This document shows positions 40,240 to 50,354 of a DNA stretch of 64,000 nt, one piece after another. The notes under the pieces are model-generated. The model saw only the letters and a list, made by a program, of their open reading frames with translations. It ran no database searches and had not been told where the DNA came from. The translations under genes and the position numbers were made by a program. Positions within the stretch are counted from its first letter, which is position 1. The number at the start of each line of letters is the position of its first letter. The DNA is from an uncultured Verrucomicrobiota bacterium (GTDB lineage: Bacteria; Verrucomicrobiota; Kiritimatiellia; Kiritimatiellales; Pontiellaceae): assembly GCA_913065005.1 (NCBI GenBank), contig CAJYAJ010000002.1:1-64000 (forward strand), written 5' to 3'.

Positions 40240-41778
40240 ATGAAACCTAATGATTATAAAGTAACGATGGATGCGCTCGTCAGTCTCTGCAAGCGGCGCG
40301 GTTTTATTTTTCAAACGTCCGAGATCTATGGCGGTATTAATGGCTTCTGGGATTACGGTCCCCTCGGCGTTGAAATGAAACGCAATATTAAAGCCTGCTG
40401 GTGGAAATCGATGACCCAGCTTCGGGAAGATATCGTCGGGCTCGACAGCTCCATTATCATGCACCCGCGCGTCTGGGAAGCATCCGGTCACGTCGGCAAC
40501 TTTAAAGACCCCATGCTTGACTGCCGCGAAACCAAAGGACGCTACCGAGCGGATCAGCTTTTTGCACTTCGCCATAAGCAGGATAAAAACGCGCTCATGT
40601 TTGTCCATCACGAAGGCGCCCCCGCACCCGCCGAAAAGAAGATCAAGAAAATCGCTAAAAACGATGCCTCAGACTATGAATCCGTAGCCCTGCTCGATAT
40701 TCCACTCGACGCCTATGACCGGCTCGTAGGGCCCGATACCAACGAACCCGGCTCCCTGACCGAACCACGTGCCTTCAACTTGATGTTTAAAACCTTCGTC
40801 GGTCCCGTCGAAGAGAGCTCAAATGTAGCCTATCTTCGTCCCGAAACCGCTCAAGGCATCTTTGCTCAGTTCGGCAATGTGCTCTCAACCGTTCGAAACA
40901 AAGTCCCCTTTGGCATCGCCCAAATTGGTAAAGCCTTCCGAAACGAAATTAATCCCCGAAACTACACCTTCCGCTCACGCGAATTTGAACAGATGGAACT
41001 CGAATATTTTATCAAACCCGGAACCGATGCCGAGATGCACGAATACTGGGTTGCCGAACGCTTAAAGTGGTATGAAAAAGTGGGCCTGCCTGAAGGTCGT
41101 ATGCAACGCGAAATCCATGAAGACAATGAACTCGCACACTATGCGTCTGCCTGTACCGATATTCTCTATGAATTCCCCTTCGGCACACAAGAGCTCGAAG
41201 GCATTGCCGCACGCGGAAACTTTGACCTTACCCAGCATCAAGAAACCAGTGGCAAAAAATTGGAATACCAAGACGAAGAGACCCAAGAAAAATATCTACC
41301 GCACGTCATCGAACCCTCCGCCGGTGTCGACCGCATTGCCCTCGCGCTCCTCTGCGAAGCCTATCGAGAAGAGTGGATTCCAAAAGGAGGCGGCGACGTC
41401 CTTACCGCCGAACCCGACGCCAAGCGCGCCCCCGAAGGCTACGAAGCACGAACCGTTCTGCGATTTGCGCCCTGTATTGCACCCTATAAAGCCGCCATCC
41501 TTCCGCTTGTTAAAAACAAAGAACCGTTGGTAGAGAAAGCCCGCGAACTCTACGAACAGCTCTCCAAACGCTGGAAATGTTTCTACGATCAGAACGGAGC
41601 CATCGGACGTCGCTATCGTCGGCAAGATGAAATCGGAACCCCGCTCTGCATCACCATCGATTTTGAGACCATTGAACAAGATGACTGCGTAACTATTCGC
41701 GACCGCGATACCATGCAACAAGTGCGCGTCTCGATCTGCGAACTTGAAGCCTTTATCACTGAACGCGTCGATTTTTAA
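40240..41778 (+). CDS. glyS: Glycyl-tRNA synthetase (dimeric, eukaryote/archaea-like class)
   Basis: 'SLCKRRGFIFQTSEIYGGINGFWDYGPLGVEMKRNIK', 'YLRPETAQGIFAQF', 'PFGIAQIGKAFRNEINPRNYTFRSREFEQMELE'. Confidence 0.96.
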   Translation: MKPNDYKVTMDALVSLCKRRGFIFQTSEIYGGINGFWDYGPLGVEMKRNIKACWWKSMTQLREDIVGLDSSIIMHPRVWEASGHVGNFKDPMLDCRETKGRYRADQLFALRHKQDKNALMFVHHEGAPAPAEKKIKKIAKNDASDYESVALLDIPLDAYDRLVGPDTNEPGSLTEPRAFNLMFKTFVGPVEESSNVAYLRPETAQGIFAQFGNVLSTVRNKVPFGIAQIGKAFRNEINPRNYTFRSREFEQMELEYFIKPGTDAEMHEYWVAERLKWYEKVGLPEGRMQREIHEDNELAHYASACTDILYEFPFGTQELEGIAARGNFDLTQHQETSGKKLEYQDEETQEKYLPHVIEPSAGVDRIALALLCEAYREEWIPKGGGDVLTAEPDAKRAPEGYEARTVLRFAPCIAPYKAAILPLVKNKEPLVEKARELYEQLSKRWKCFYDQNGAIGRRYRRQDEIGTPLCITIDFETIEQDDCVTIRDRDTMQQVRVSICELEAFITERVDF

Positions 41779-42686
41779 CGAAAATCAATCACATCTAAGA
41801 TAGGAAGAATCTCATCCGAATTCTTCTCTTCGGTCAGATCAAAAAGCGCCGCCAACTCGACAATTGGTTTGCGCGCGCTCCACGCCCGAAACGTGACCGC
41901 GGAAACGCCTCGGCGTTGCAGATACACGCCAATCGGGCTCGTTGCCAAGCCCACCTCTTCTTCATGCACCAAACGCTCGGCAAATCCCTCAAGCGGTCCT
42001 GCACTGCCATGCACGAAATTATCACTGCCCGGAAGTTCCACCGGAAAATCAGCAAACAGCTGACCCCGCAAACTGGTTGGAGCCGCTTTAGAAGAATTGG
42101 TCACCCCAAGCACCTCTTTTCGGAACGACTCCCAACTGCAATCCGCCGAATCGAACTCCACCACAAAATAGTGCATCACATTATCTGCATGATGAAACCG
42201 CTCCGCCATCGCCGGATAAAACCCATTGATCACATATGCATCAAACGCCTCCACAAATGCAACGATCAACCCCGATTGCACCTTTAGCGTCTGGCCACTA
42301 GCCAACTGATCTTCCCATGCGTGCAACAGATCCGTAATCGCTAACCCCTTCTTCGCAATCAACTGATCGGTCGTCATCAGACGTCCGGCTTTTTTTTCAT
42401 CCTCCCAAGAGGCACCAAACCGCTCCTCAAACCGAGCCAGTCCAGCCTCGCTCATCACCAACGTATCCAAGGTTTCCAAGCGAACCGCTTTACTGTAAAC
42501 GACATAGTGCTGATCCATCGTCCCTTGTGAGTGCAACGTCTGCCCATTCACACACCGCTGCGTTCGAATATAAAAACCACGATTCACTAGAAACGCCTCC
42601 ACTCGATCCCGCAATGCATCGGGCGTAATCGAAAAAGGTAAGTGATAAATCGGTTTCGTAAAAATAACTGCCTGATTAATTGCCAT
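41775..42686 (-). CDS. Divergent nucleoside-diphosphate-kinase-like protein (about 300 aa)
   Basis: 'MAINQAVIFTKPIYHLPFSI...' and 'EVLGVTNSSKAAPTSLRGQL...DNFVHGSAGPLEGFAERLV' resemble NDK 'MGATNPAEAxxGTIRxD...NxVHGSDSxESAxREI'; start trimmed from 42890. Confidence 0.6.
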   Translation of the reverse strand: MAINQAVIFTKPIYHLPFSITPDALRDRVEAFLVNRGFYIRTQRCVNGQTLHSQGTMDQHYVVYSKAVRLETLDTLVMSEAGLARFEERFGASWEDEKKAGRLMTTDQLIAKKGLAITDLLHAWEDQLASGQTLKVQSGLIVAFVEAFDAYVINGFYPAMAERFHHADNVMHYFVVEFDSADCSWESFRKEVLGVTNSSKAAPTSLRGQLFADFPVELPGSDNFVHGSAGPLEGFAERLVHEEEVGLATSPIGVYLQRRGVSAVTFRAWSARKPIVELAALFDLTEEKNSDEILPILDVIDFR

Positions 42687-42702
42687 GTGGAGCGTCCTTT
42701 TC

Positions 42703-43506
42703 TTATTTTCTATCGGAACTATTTTCGCAATCGGAACAACCACCATAACACTTTCCCGTAACGGAACAGTAACGAAAACGTAATTCGGGATGGCTCTTTT
42801 CTGTGGCACCACAATAGGAACAGATATGTCGAGCCTGCTCCTGTTTTGCCTCATACTCCTCGGTGAAAACTTTTCTGCGCTGGGTCGCACGAACGCCGTT
42901 TATTAAATCCTTCGCAAAAAAGAGGAGATACGTCGCAAAAGCAACCATCACACCCCATCGCTGCCCCATGGCTGCCGCACCCTCACCTGGATTCAACAGA
43001 GTTAATACATAGCCAACCGCCGTCAACCAACCCAACCACTTCACCTTCACCGGTATCAGTAAAAACAACCGGAACGTCACATGCGGAAAAATCGTCGCAA
43101 ACGCCAGAAAAACCGCTCCCAAAAAATAGGTATTGGTCACAATCATGCCCGGGCGAATAAACGCCGTAATAACCGTTAATAAAAAGCCCGACAGAATAAA
43201 TAAATTATACTTAAACGTTCCCCAATGCTCTTCGAGCGAATTACTAATCATGAAAAAAACATAAAAGGCAAAAAACAGAAAAAGCGGACTTAACGTTTCG
43301 GGAAGCATCATGAATGAAATCAACCGCCACCACTCACCTCGATGCAGAACCGAGCTTCCATGCAAAAAGAGCTGATCCGCACTCGTCCGCTCCGACATCA
43401 GCAACACCACCCCAATCGCCTGTAAGCCGATCAAATAGACCGCCAGATTAGGGATCGCCCACGATCCAAAACGACGTTCCAGTTTATCGATCCACTTCAT
43501 ACACAA
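42703..43506 (-). CDS. Rhomboid-like membrane protein (apparently pseudoprotease) with C-terminal Cys-rich zinc-ribbon-like tail
   Basis: 'HRGEWWRLISFMMLPET', 'SLEEHWGTFKYNLF' rhomboid-like; no GxSG; tail 'HICSYCGATEKSHPELRFRYCSVTGKCYGGCSDC'. Confidence 0.6.
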   Translation of the reverse strand: MCMKWIDKLERRFGSWAIPNLAVYLIGLQAIGVVLLMSERTSADQLFLHGSSVLHRGEWWRLISFMMLPETLSPLFLFFAFYVFFMISNSLEEHWGTFKYNLFILSGFLLTVITAFIRPGMIVTNTYFLGAVFLAFATIFPHVTFRLFLLIPVKVKWLGWLTAVGYVLTLLNPGEGAAAMGQRWGVMVAFATYLLFFAKDLINGVRATQRRKVFTEEYEAKQEQARHICSYCGATEKSHPELRFRYCSVTGKCYGGCSDCENSSDRK

Positions 43507-43524
43507 ACCACCGTACCGATCGGC

Positions 43525-44868
43525 TTAAATTTCACAACCTTGAAAGCCATCCTGCTTGCGTTTAATTCCGGCAACGTCACGAATCGCACTAAAGGGAAAA
43601 AAGCCCGTATTATGCCCATCCGACCAATCCACCAGAATCGCATAATTACCAATCATGCTGATCTTCTCTGCACGGATATTCATCGGAATCGAAGCCGGAT
43701 CGAGAAGCGGCGCGCGCGTCATCTCATCCACACACAACGCGCAATTGCACGCACGACGTAATGCGGAATTCGAAACCGTCACGGACTCGCCGTCTTCCCA
43801 CGTCAACGAAACCGTCTTCTCATTAAACTCAACCTCCGGACGCGAAGGTTGCTCCATCACTTTTTTACCCAACGCCCGAATCACTACATCTACCGTTTCA
43901 TTGGCCAACGTCTGCTGCGCAACGGCATCATAATCCCCACTTAACTGACTGGTAATGGGCAACTCAGCCAAGGTCGGCAAACCAAATCGCTCTTCCAAGG
44001 TCGTCGCACCGGCTTCACCAAAGATCGAATACTTCTTGTCGCAGCAATCCGGTTTAAAATAGGACATATTTTCAATCACACCCAGCACCGGTACATTCAC
44101 CTTATCAAACATCATAATGCCCTTACGCACATCCGTAAGCGAAAGCTGATGCGGCGTCGTCACAATCACAGAGGCATCGATCTGAACCGATTGTGAGATC
44201 GTTAATTGAACATCTCCCGTACCCGGAGGCATATCAATAATCAAATAATCCAGTTCACCCCATAAAACACCATGCAACAATTGCTGCATATATTGCGCAA
44301 CCATCGGTCCTCGAATCACCGCCGGTCCATCGCCCATCAAGAAACCGAACGACATTAATTTTAGCCCGTCCACTTCATTGGGATAGAATCGGTTATCATC
44401 CGTTGATCGGACACCCGGCTTATGCACATTAAACAAGGTTGGAATGGAGGGACCATACACATCCGCATCCAGCAAGCCGACTTTTGAACCGCGTGCCGCC
44501 AGCGTCCGGGCCAACATCGCCGATACCGTTGATTTACCCACTCCACCTTTGCAAGAGCTCACCGCGAGGATATATTTGACCTCTTTCAGTCCACTCTCTT
44601 CCGTATTCATTCGCCGATCTTCGTTTTTCCGAGCCGTCATCGTAACCCTCACGTGCTCCACATCCGGAAGATCGCCCACCAAATCAATCGCCTGTTTCTG
44701 AAAAACCGGACTCAACGGACACGCTGGCGTCGTTAACTCAATCGTGAACGAAACCGTATCCGCTTCAATCACCATATCTTGCACAAACCCCAACGAAACA
44801 ATATCCCGCTGAAAATCTGGATCGATAATCTGACTGAGCTCAGCTAGCACTTGCTCTTCGGTAACCAT
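43525..44868 (-). CDS. Mrp/NBP35 Fe-S carrier ATPase with DUF59 N-term and DUF971 C-term (HCF101-like)
   Basis: DUF59 'IIDPDFQRDIVSLGFVQDM', Walker A 'SCKGGVGKSTVSAMLA', 'IDMPPGTGDVQLTI', DUF971 'CNCALCVDEMTRAPLLD...IGNYAILVDWSDGHNTGFFPF'. Confidence 0.92.
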   Translation of the reverse strand: MVTEEQVLAELSQIIDPDFQRDIVSLGFVQDMVIEADTVSFTIELTTPACPLSPVFQKQAIDLVGDLPDVEHVRVTMTARKNEDRRMNTEESGLKEVKYILAVSSCKGGVGKSTVSAMLARTLAARGSKVGLLDADVYGPSIPTLFNVHKPGVRSTDDNRFYPNEVDGLKLMSFGFLMGDGPAVIRGPMVAQYMQQLLHGVLWGELDYLIIDMPPGTGDVQLTISQSVQIDASVIVTTPHQLSLTDVRKGIMMFDKVNVPVLGVIENMSYFKPDCCDKKYSIFGEAGATTLEERFGLPTLAELPITSQLSGDYDAVAQQTLANETVDVVIRALGKKVMEQPSRPEVEFNEKTVSLTWEDGESVTVSNSALRRACNCALCVDEMTRAPLLDPASIPMNIRAEKISMIGNYAILVDWSDGHNTGFFPFSAIRDVAGIKRKQDGFQGCEI

Positions 44869-44879
44869 CAATATGCTCC

Positions 44880-45230
44880 TTAAATTAAGCCCAATGCCAA
44901 CAGCGCCGCCGTCGACATCCGCTCGCGCGTCCATGGCGGATCAAACACCAACTCAATATCCACATCTTCAACACCCTCAGCGTCTTGAACCGCCTGTTGA
45001 ATCCGCCCCGGGATCGTCTCCGCTTCGGGACAGTTCGGCGCCGTCAACGTCATCCGCACATACACCGTATGATCTTCATCGATATCCAAATTATAAATCA
45101 GGCCTAAATCATAAATATTCACCGGAATTTCCGGATCAAAGACCATTCGCAGATTTTTAACAACATCCAAAAAAATGGTTTCATTCTGTTCCTGCAGATT
45201 AAATCGTTCCTTTTTGGGTCGTCCAAACAT
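44880..45230 (-). CDS. sufT: SUF system protein SufT (DUF59/MIP18)
   Basis: 'VFDPEIPVNIYDLGLIYNLDIDEDHTVYVRMTLTAPNCPEAETIPG'; within suf cluster. Confidence 0.88.
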   Translation of the reverse strand: MFGRPKKERFNLQEQNETIFLDVVKNLRMVFDPEIPVNIYDLGLIYNLDIDEDHTVYVRMTLTAPNCPEAETIPGRIQQAVQDAEGVEDVDIELVFDPPWTRERMSTAALLALGLI

Positions 45231-45239
45231 ATGCCCCTC

Positions 45240-45686
45240 CTACTCCGTTGAAATATCGTTCTGTACCCGCTTCAAAGCCGCCTCAAACGTGTGCCATGCC
45301 AGCGTCGCACACTTCACCCGAACCGGATAATCCTTCACCCCCATCAACACCGCTAACTTACCCAACGGCACATCATCGGGCTCCGCAACATCCGTTAACG
45401 CATGATGAAAACTTTTAAATAAGGCTTCTGCCTCGGCTTCACTTTTGCCCGTCAGTGCTTCCGTCATCATCGACGCCGATGACGTACAAATCGCACACCC
45501 TGCCCCCTCAAACTGAACCGCCTCGACCACGCCATCCGCAATCCGTAAATAAACGTCAATCGTATCGCCGCACAACGGATTGTTACCATGCGCAAATGCA
45601 TCGGGATGTTCCATGGCCCCATAGTTACGAGGTTTTTTATTGTGATCCAAAATCACCTGCTGATAGAGCTCTCGCATATTATCCAT
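45240..45686 (-). CDS. sufU: Fe-S scaffold/sulfur acceptor SufU (IscU-like)
   Basis: 'YQQVILDHNKKPRNYG', 'NPLCGDTIDVYL', 'FEGAGCAICTSSASMMTEALTG', 'RVKCATLAWHTFE'. Confidence 0.93.
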   Translation of the reverse strand: MDNMRELYQQVILDHNKKPRNYGAMEHPDAFAHGNNPLCGDTIDVYLRIADGVVEAVQFEGAGCAICTSSASMMTEALTGKSEAEAEALFKSFHHALTDVAEPDDVPLGKLAVLMGVKDYPVRVKCATLAWHTFEAALKRVQNDISTE

Positions 45687-46921
45687 TACGCAAACATCCC
45701 AATCACTTTTTTCACCGCATCCACCAGTCGATCCACCTCTTCACGCGTCGAATACATCCCAAACGACGCCCGCGCCGTAGCCGCAATTCCAAAGCGCTCC
45801 ATCACTGGCTGTGCACAATGATGCCCGGCCCGAATCGCAATACCATAACTATCCAACATCGTTCCAATATCATGCGGATGCACGCCCTCAATCACAAATG
45901 AAACCAATCCCGCTCGGTGTTCCGCGGTTCCAATAATCTTCACTTCCTCAATCGCCGACAACTGATCGGTGGCATACTCCACCAACGCTTGCTCATGTGC
46001 CGCAATCGCTTCGATACCTATTTCATTCACAAAATCAATCGCACGACCCAATCCGACCGCCCCTGAAATATTCGGCGTTCCCGCCTCAAACCGATAAGGC
46101 AACGCATTGTATTCCGTTCCCTCAAAGCGCACCGATAAGATCATATCACCGCCACCTTGATACGGAGGCATCGCCTCCAGCAACGACTCCTTCCCATACA
46201 ACACCCCAATCCCCGTCGGCCCATACAGCTTATGCCCCGAGAAAACATAAAAATCCACATCCAACGCCTGCACATCAACCGGAGCATGAGGCGCGCCCTG
46301 AGCTCCATCCACCAACACCGGAATCCCCTTCGCATGTGCCGCTTCAATCACCTCCGCGATCGGATTCACCGTTCCCAACGCATTGGAAATATGAACCAAG
46401 CCCACCAGTTTCGTTCGCTCGCTCAACAGCTCATGAAACGCATCCATCTCCAGCTCACCCCGATCATTAATTGGAACCACCTTCAACACCGCCCCCGTCT
46501 GCTCACATACCAACTGCCACGGAACAATATTCGAATGGTGCTCCATGTGCGTGATCAAAATCTCATCACCCGCCTGCAACTTCGGACGCGCATATGACTG
46601 TGCCACTAAATTAACCGACTCGGTTGCCCCTCGCGTGAAAATAATCTCTTTCAACGAAGCCGCATTCAAATAAGCCCGCACCTTCTCACGCGCTCCATCA
46701 TACAACTCCGTCGACTCCATACTCAATGTATGCACCCCCCGATGCACATTGGCATACTGATCGCTATGCAATTGGCTGACCGTATCGATCACCACATCCG
46801 GCTGTTGAGCCGACGCCCCGCTATCTAAATAACAGAGCGGCTGCCCATGCACCTCCCGAGAAAAAATAGGAAATCGGCTCCGCACCGCCTCCACATCATA
46901 GGTGCCCTGCGAATCACTCAC
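45686..46921 (-). CDS. sufS: Cysteine desulfurase SufS
   Basis: 'VRSRFPIFSREVHGQPLCYLDSGASAQQP', PLP Lys 'VFSGHKLYGPTGIGVLYG', 'IRAGHHCAQPVMERFG'. Confidence 0.95.
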   Translation of the reverse strand: MSDSQGTYDVEAVRSRFPIFSREVHGQPLCYLDSGASAQQPDVVIDTVSQLHSDQYANVHRGVHTLSMESTELYDGAREKVRAYLNAASLKEIIFTRGATESVNLVAQSYARPKLQAGDEILITHMEHHSNIVPWQLVCEQTGAVLKVVPINDRGELEMDAFHELLSERTKLVGLVHISNALGTVNPIAEVIEAAHAKGIPVLVDGAQGAPHAPVDVQALDVDFYVFSGHKLYGPTGIGVLYGKESLLEAMPPYQGGGDMILSVRFEGTEYNALPYRFEAGTPNISGAVGLGRAIDFVNEIGIEAIAAHEQALVEYATDQLSAIEEVKIIGTAEHRAGLVSFVIEGVHPHDIGTMLDSYGIAIRAGHHCAQPVMERFGIAATARASFGMYSTREEVDRLVDAVKKVIGMFA

Positions 46922-48108
46922 TCATTTACTCCCGCAAGCCACGCCTGCACCATCGCCTCAATACGAAGTTTCACAACCGAACAAGCCACCTCATCCAACA
47001 CCTCATTCGCAAACGCAAACGTCAACATCCCATGCGCCTGCTGCGGATCCATTCCTCGTGTCTGCAAATAGAACAACGCCTGTTCATCCAACTCACCAAT
47101 CGTCGCTCCATGCGTACACTTCACATCATCCGCATAAATCTCTAGCTGCGGCATCGTATTCACCTTGGCCGCCCGGCTTAACAACAAATTCCCGTTCGAC
47201 TGAATCGCATCCGTCTCCTGTGCATCCTGTTGCACCAAAATCCGACCGCAAAATACCGCCCGCGCTTGATCCGAGAGAATCCCTTTATACAATTCATGGC
47301 TCTGACACTTCGGCACCGCATGATCCATAAACAGATGCGTATCAAAAAGCTGATCCTCCCCTAACAGATAAAGCCCATTACAAATGGCTTCACTCTCTTC
47401 ACCCAACAAACGACCCCGAATATCATTCCGACCCAATCGACCGCCCACCGTAACCGCATGATTACTAAACAACGCATCTCCACCCAGCTCCGACTCCAAC
47501 GTCTGGAAATGATACGCAGCCGCACTCTCGCGCTGAATCTTATAATGATCCACCTTCGCCCCATCCGCCACAAACGCTTCCGTCACCACATTCGTTAAAT
47601 AACGCACACCCGCCGAACCGATATACTCCTCGATCACCGTCACATTCGCACCCGCCGCTGCCGCAATCAGATGGCGATACGCAAACGATCCGCCCTCCGC
47701 ATCAGCCAAATGCACCACATGGATCGGCTCTTCCAAAACAACGCCCGCATCCACCTCAATCAAAATACCATCACTAAACTGCGCTGTATTCGAAAGCACA
47801 AAGCCCGAATCGCTATCCGCCAACGTACCCAACCGAGCATCGGCGCTATCCATAATAGAACGTACCCGCACCCCCTCAGGCAACCCATCCAAAGAAGACG
47901 CCTCCACCGACCATTTTCCATTTTCAAAAACAACCACCAGATCACTTAACGGATCAAACGAGACCTCCGCCGCCTGCCACACCGCATCAAACGTCTCCTC
48001 ATTGAGCCGCGAAACATTGGTAAAACGCCAAGCCTCCTCTTTCACCGTTGGCAGTCCCTTTGCCGCAAACGCAGCCGCCGCCTCCTCACGTCGCGTATTG
48101 ATATCCAT
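46918..48108 (-). CDS. sufD: SUF scaffold protein SufD
   Basis: 'EEAWRFTNVSRL', 'VKCTHGATIGELDEQALFYLQTRGMDPQQAHGMLTFAFANEVL'. Confidence 0.93.
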   Translation of the reverse strand: MDINTRREEAAAAFAAKGLPTVKEEAWRFTNVSRLNEETFDAVWQAAEVSFDPLSDLVVVFENGKWSVEASSLDGLPEGVRVRSIMDSADARLGTLADSDSGFVLSNTAQFSDGILIEVDAGVVLEEPIHVVHLADAEGGSFAYRHLIAAAAGANVTVIEEYIGSAGVRYLTNVVTEAFVADGAKVDHYKIQRESAAAYHFQTLESELGGDALFSNHAVTVGGRLGRNDIRGRLLGEESEAICNGLYLLGEDQLFDTHLFMDHAVPKCQSHELYKGILSDQARAVFCGRILVQQDAQETDAIQSNGNLLLSRAAKVNTMPQLEIYADDVKCTHGATIGELDEQALFYLQTRGMDPQQAHGMLTFAFANEVLDEVACSVVKLRIEAMVQAWLAGVNE

Positions 48109-48863
48109 TAAACAGCCGCTCCTTCAAACGCCTCATATCCATGCTCTTCCAGCTCAAGCGCAAGCTCCTTACCACCTGACTTAACGATCCGACCGTTCAC
48201 CAAAACGTGAACAAAATCCGGCACAATATACTCCAACAAACGCTGATAGTGCGTAATCACCAAGAAACCCCGTTCCGGACTTCGCAACGCATTCACGCCA
48301 TCCGCCACAATCCGCAACGCGTCAATATCCAGCCCCGAATCCGTCTCATCCAAAATCGCCATTTTCGGCTCAAGCATCGCCATCTGGAAAATCTCATTCC
48401 GCTTCTTTTCGCCACCCGAAAAGCCCGAGTTCACCGCACGCTCCAAGAGATCCTCCCGAATCTTAACCAACTTCTTCTTATCCTCGATCACATCCAGAAA
48501 CTCCATCGCATCCAACTGCTTCTCGCCCCGATGCTCCCGAATCGCATTCACCGCCGCCTTCAAAAAATACATATTGCTAATACCCGCAATCTCAACCGGA
48601 TACTGAAACGCCAAAAACAAGCCCGCTCGAGCCCGCTCATGCGCATCCAACTCGCTCAAATCCGCCCCATCAAAAAGCACGTTGCCACCGGTTTGCTCAT
48701 ATGACTCATTGCCCGCCAACACATTCGAAAGCGTACTCTTTCCCGATCCATTCGGGCCCATAATGGCATGCACCTCACCCGGCTGAATCGACAGGTTAAT
48801 GCCGTTTAAAATCTGCTTCTCTTCCACCTGCGCCTGCAGTTCTATAATCTCTAATAATGCCAT
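48108..48863 (-). CDS. sufC: SUF ATPase SufC
   Basis: 'HAIMGPNGSGKSTLSNVLAG', 'FSGGEKKRNEIFQMAMLEPKMAILDETDSGLDIDALRIVADGVN'. Confidence 0.96.
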   Translation of the reverse strand: MALLEIIELQAQVEEKQILNGINLSIQPGEVHAIMGPNGSGKSTLSNVLAGNESYEQTGGNVLFDGADLSELDAHERARAGLFLAFQYPVEIAGISNMYFLKAAVNAIREHRGEKQLDAMEFLDVIEDKKKLVKIREDLLERAVNSGFSGGEKKRNEIFQMAMLEPKMAILDETDSGLDIDALRIVADGVNALRSPERGFLVITHYQRLLEYIVPDFVHVLVNGRIVKSGGKELALELEEHGYEAFEGAAV

Positions 48864-48884
48864 CGTCTCTCTCCTCAACTAAAA

Positions 48885-50339
48885 TTAACCCACAGAACCT
48901 TCCAGGCTAATGCCCAGCAACTTCTGCGCTTCCACCGCAAACTCCATTGGCAGCTCCCGGAACACCTCTTTACAAAATCCATTCACAATCAGGCTCACCG
49001 CTTCCTCCGTATCGAGACCGCGTTGATTACAATAAAAGATCTGATCTTCCCCAATCTTCGTTGTCGTCGCCTCATGCTCCACCTGCGCACTCGGATTGCT
49101 CACATCGATATACGGGAACGTATGCGCCCCACACCGATCGCCAATCAACATCGAATCGCACTGCGAAAAATTACGCGCATTCTCCGCCGTCGGTCCAATC
49201 CGAACCAAGCCCCGGTAGCTATTGTGCGCACGACCCGCCGAAATCCCTTTACTGATAATCGTACTACTCGTGTTCTTCCCCACGTGAATCATCTTTGTTC
49301 CCGTATCCGCCTGCTGCATATTATTGGTCACCGCCACCGAATAAAATTCGCCAACCGAATCATCCCCCTTCAAAACACAACTCGGATATTTCCACGTAAT
49401 CGCCGAACCGGTTTCCACCTGCGTCCATGAAATTTTGGAACGATCACCTCGGCAATGCCCCCGTTTCGTCACGAAGTTATAGATACCACCCTTGCCGTTC
49501 TTATCACCCGGATACCAATTCTGCACCGTCGAATATTTAATCTGTGCATCCTCCAATGCCACCAGTTCAACCACCGCCGCATGCAACTGATTCTCATCCC
49601 GCTGCGGAGCCGTACAACCCTCCAGGTAGCTCACATACGCACCCTCTTCCGCAATCACCAACGTCCGCTCAAACTGACCCGTATTCGCCGCATTAATCCG
49701 GAAATAGGTCGATAACTCCATCGGGCACCGTACTCCCTTCGGAACAAAACAAAACGAACCATCCGAAAACACCGCCGAATTCAACGCCGCAAAATAGTTA
49801 TCCTTCGTCGGAATCACCGTACCCAAATACTGCTTCACCAACTCCGGATGATCTTTCACCGCCTCCGAAAACGAGCAGAAAATAATACCCATCTCCTCCA
49901 GCTTGCCCTTAAACGTCGTCGCCACTGAAACCGAATCAAAAACCGCATCCACCGCAACCACGCCCGCCAACATCTCCTGCTCACGCAACGGAATACCCAA
50001 CTTCTCATAGGTCTCCAGCAACTCCGGATCGATCTCATCCAAACTCTTCGGGGCATCAATCTTCTGCTTTGGAGCCGAATAATAACTCAACGCCTGATAA
50101 TCAATCGGAGGAAACTCCACCTTCGCCCACTCCGGCGTCTCCATTTTTTGCCACGCCCGGAACGCCTTCAATCGCCACTCCGTCAACCACTCCGGCTCCT
50201 CTTTTCGTCGCGAAATCTCCCGAACAATATCCTCGTTCAACCCCGGCGGAAGACTCTCCGACTCAATATCCGTCACAAATCCATATTTGTACTCTTTATC
50301 TGTCAGCTCATCGAATGACTTTTCGTCTTCAATCTTCAT
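48885..50339 (-). CDS. sufB: SUF scaffold protein SufB
   Basis: '[26 protein letters not shown]', '[27 protein letters not shown]', '[20 protein letters not shown]'. Confidence 0.97.
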   Translation of the reverse strand: MKIEDEKSFDELTDKEYKYGFVTDIESESLPPGLNEDIVREISRRKEEPEWLTEWRLKAFRAWQKMETPEWAKVEFPPIDYQALSYYSAPKQKIDAPKSLDEIDPELLETYEKLGIPLREQEMLAGVVAVDAVFDSVSVATTFKGKLEEMGIIFCSFSEAVKDHPELVKQYLGTVIPTKDNYFAALNSAVFSDGSFCFVPKGVRCPMELSTYFRINAANTGQFERTLVIAEEGAYVSYLEGCTAPQRDENQLHAAVVELVALEDAQIKYSTVQNWYPGDKNGKGGIYNFVTKRGHCRGDRSKISWTQVETGSAITWKYPSCVLKGDDSVGEFYSVAVTNNMQQADTGTKMIHVGKNTSSTIISKGISAGRAHNSYRGLVRIGPTAENARNFSQCDSMLIGDRCGAHTFPYIDVSNPSAQVEHEATTTKIGEDQIFYCNQRGLDTEEAVSLIVNGFCKEVFRELPMEFAVEAQKLLGISLEGSVG

Positions 50340-50354
50340 CGCTTCCCTCGCTCC

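Noticed and set aside
46157-46597. Arg/His/Gln-rich + strand ORFs over sufS/sufC (also 48207-48704)
   Set aside because: Mirror ORFs of strongly G-rich minus-strand coding sequence; no domain, no RBS evidence.
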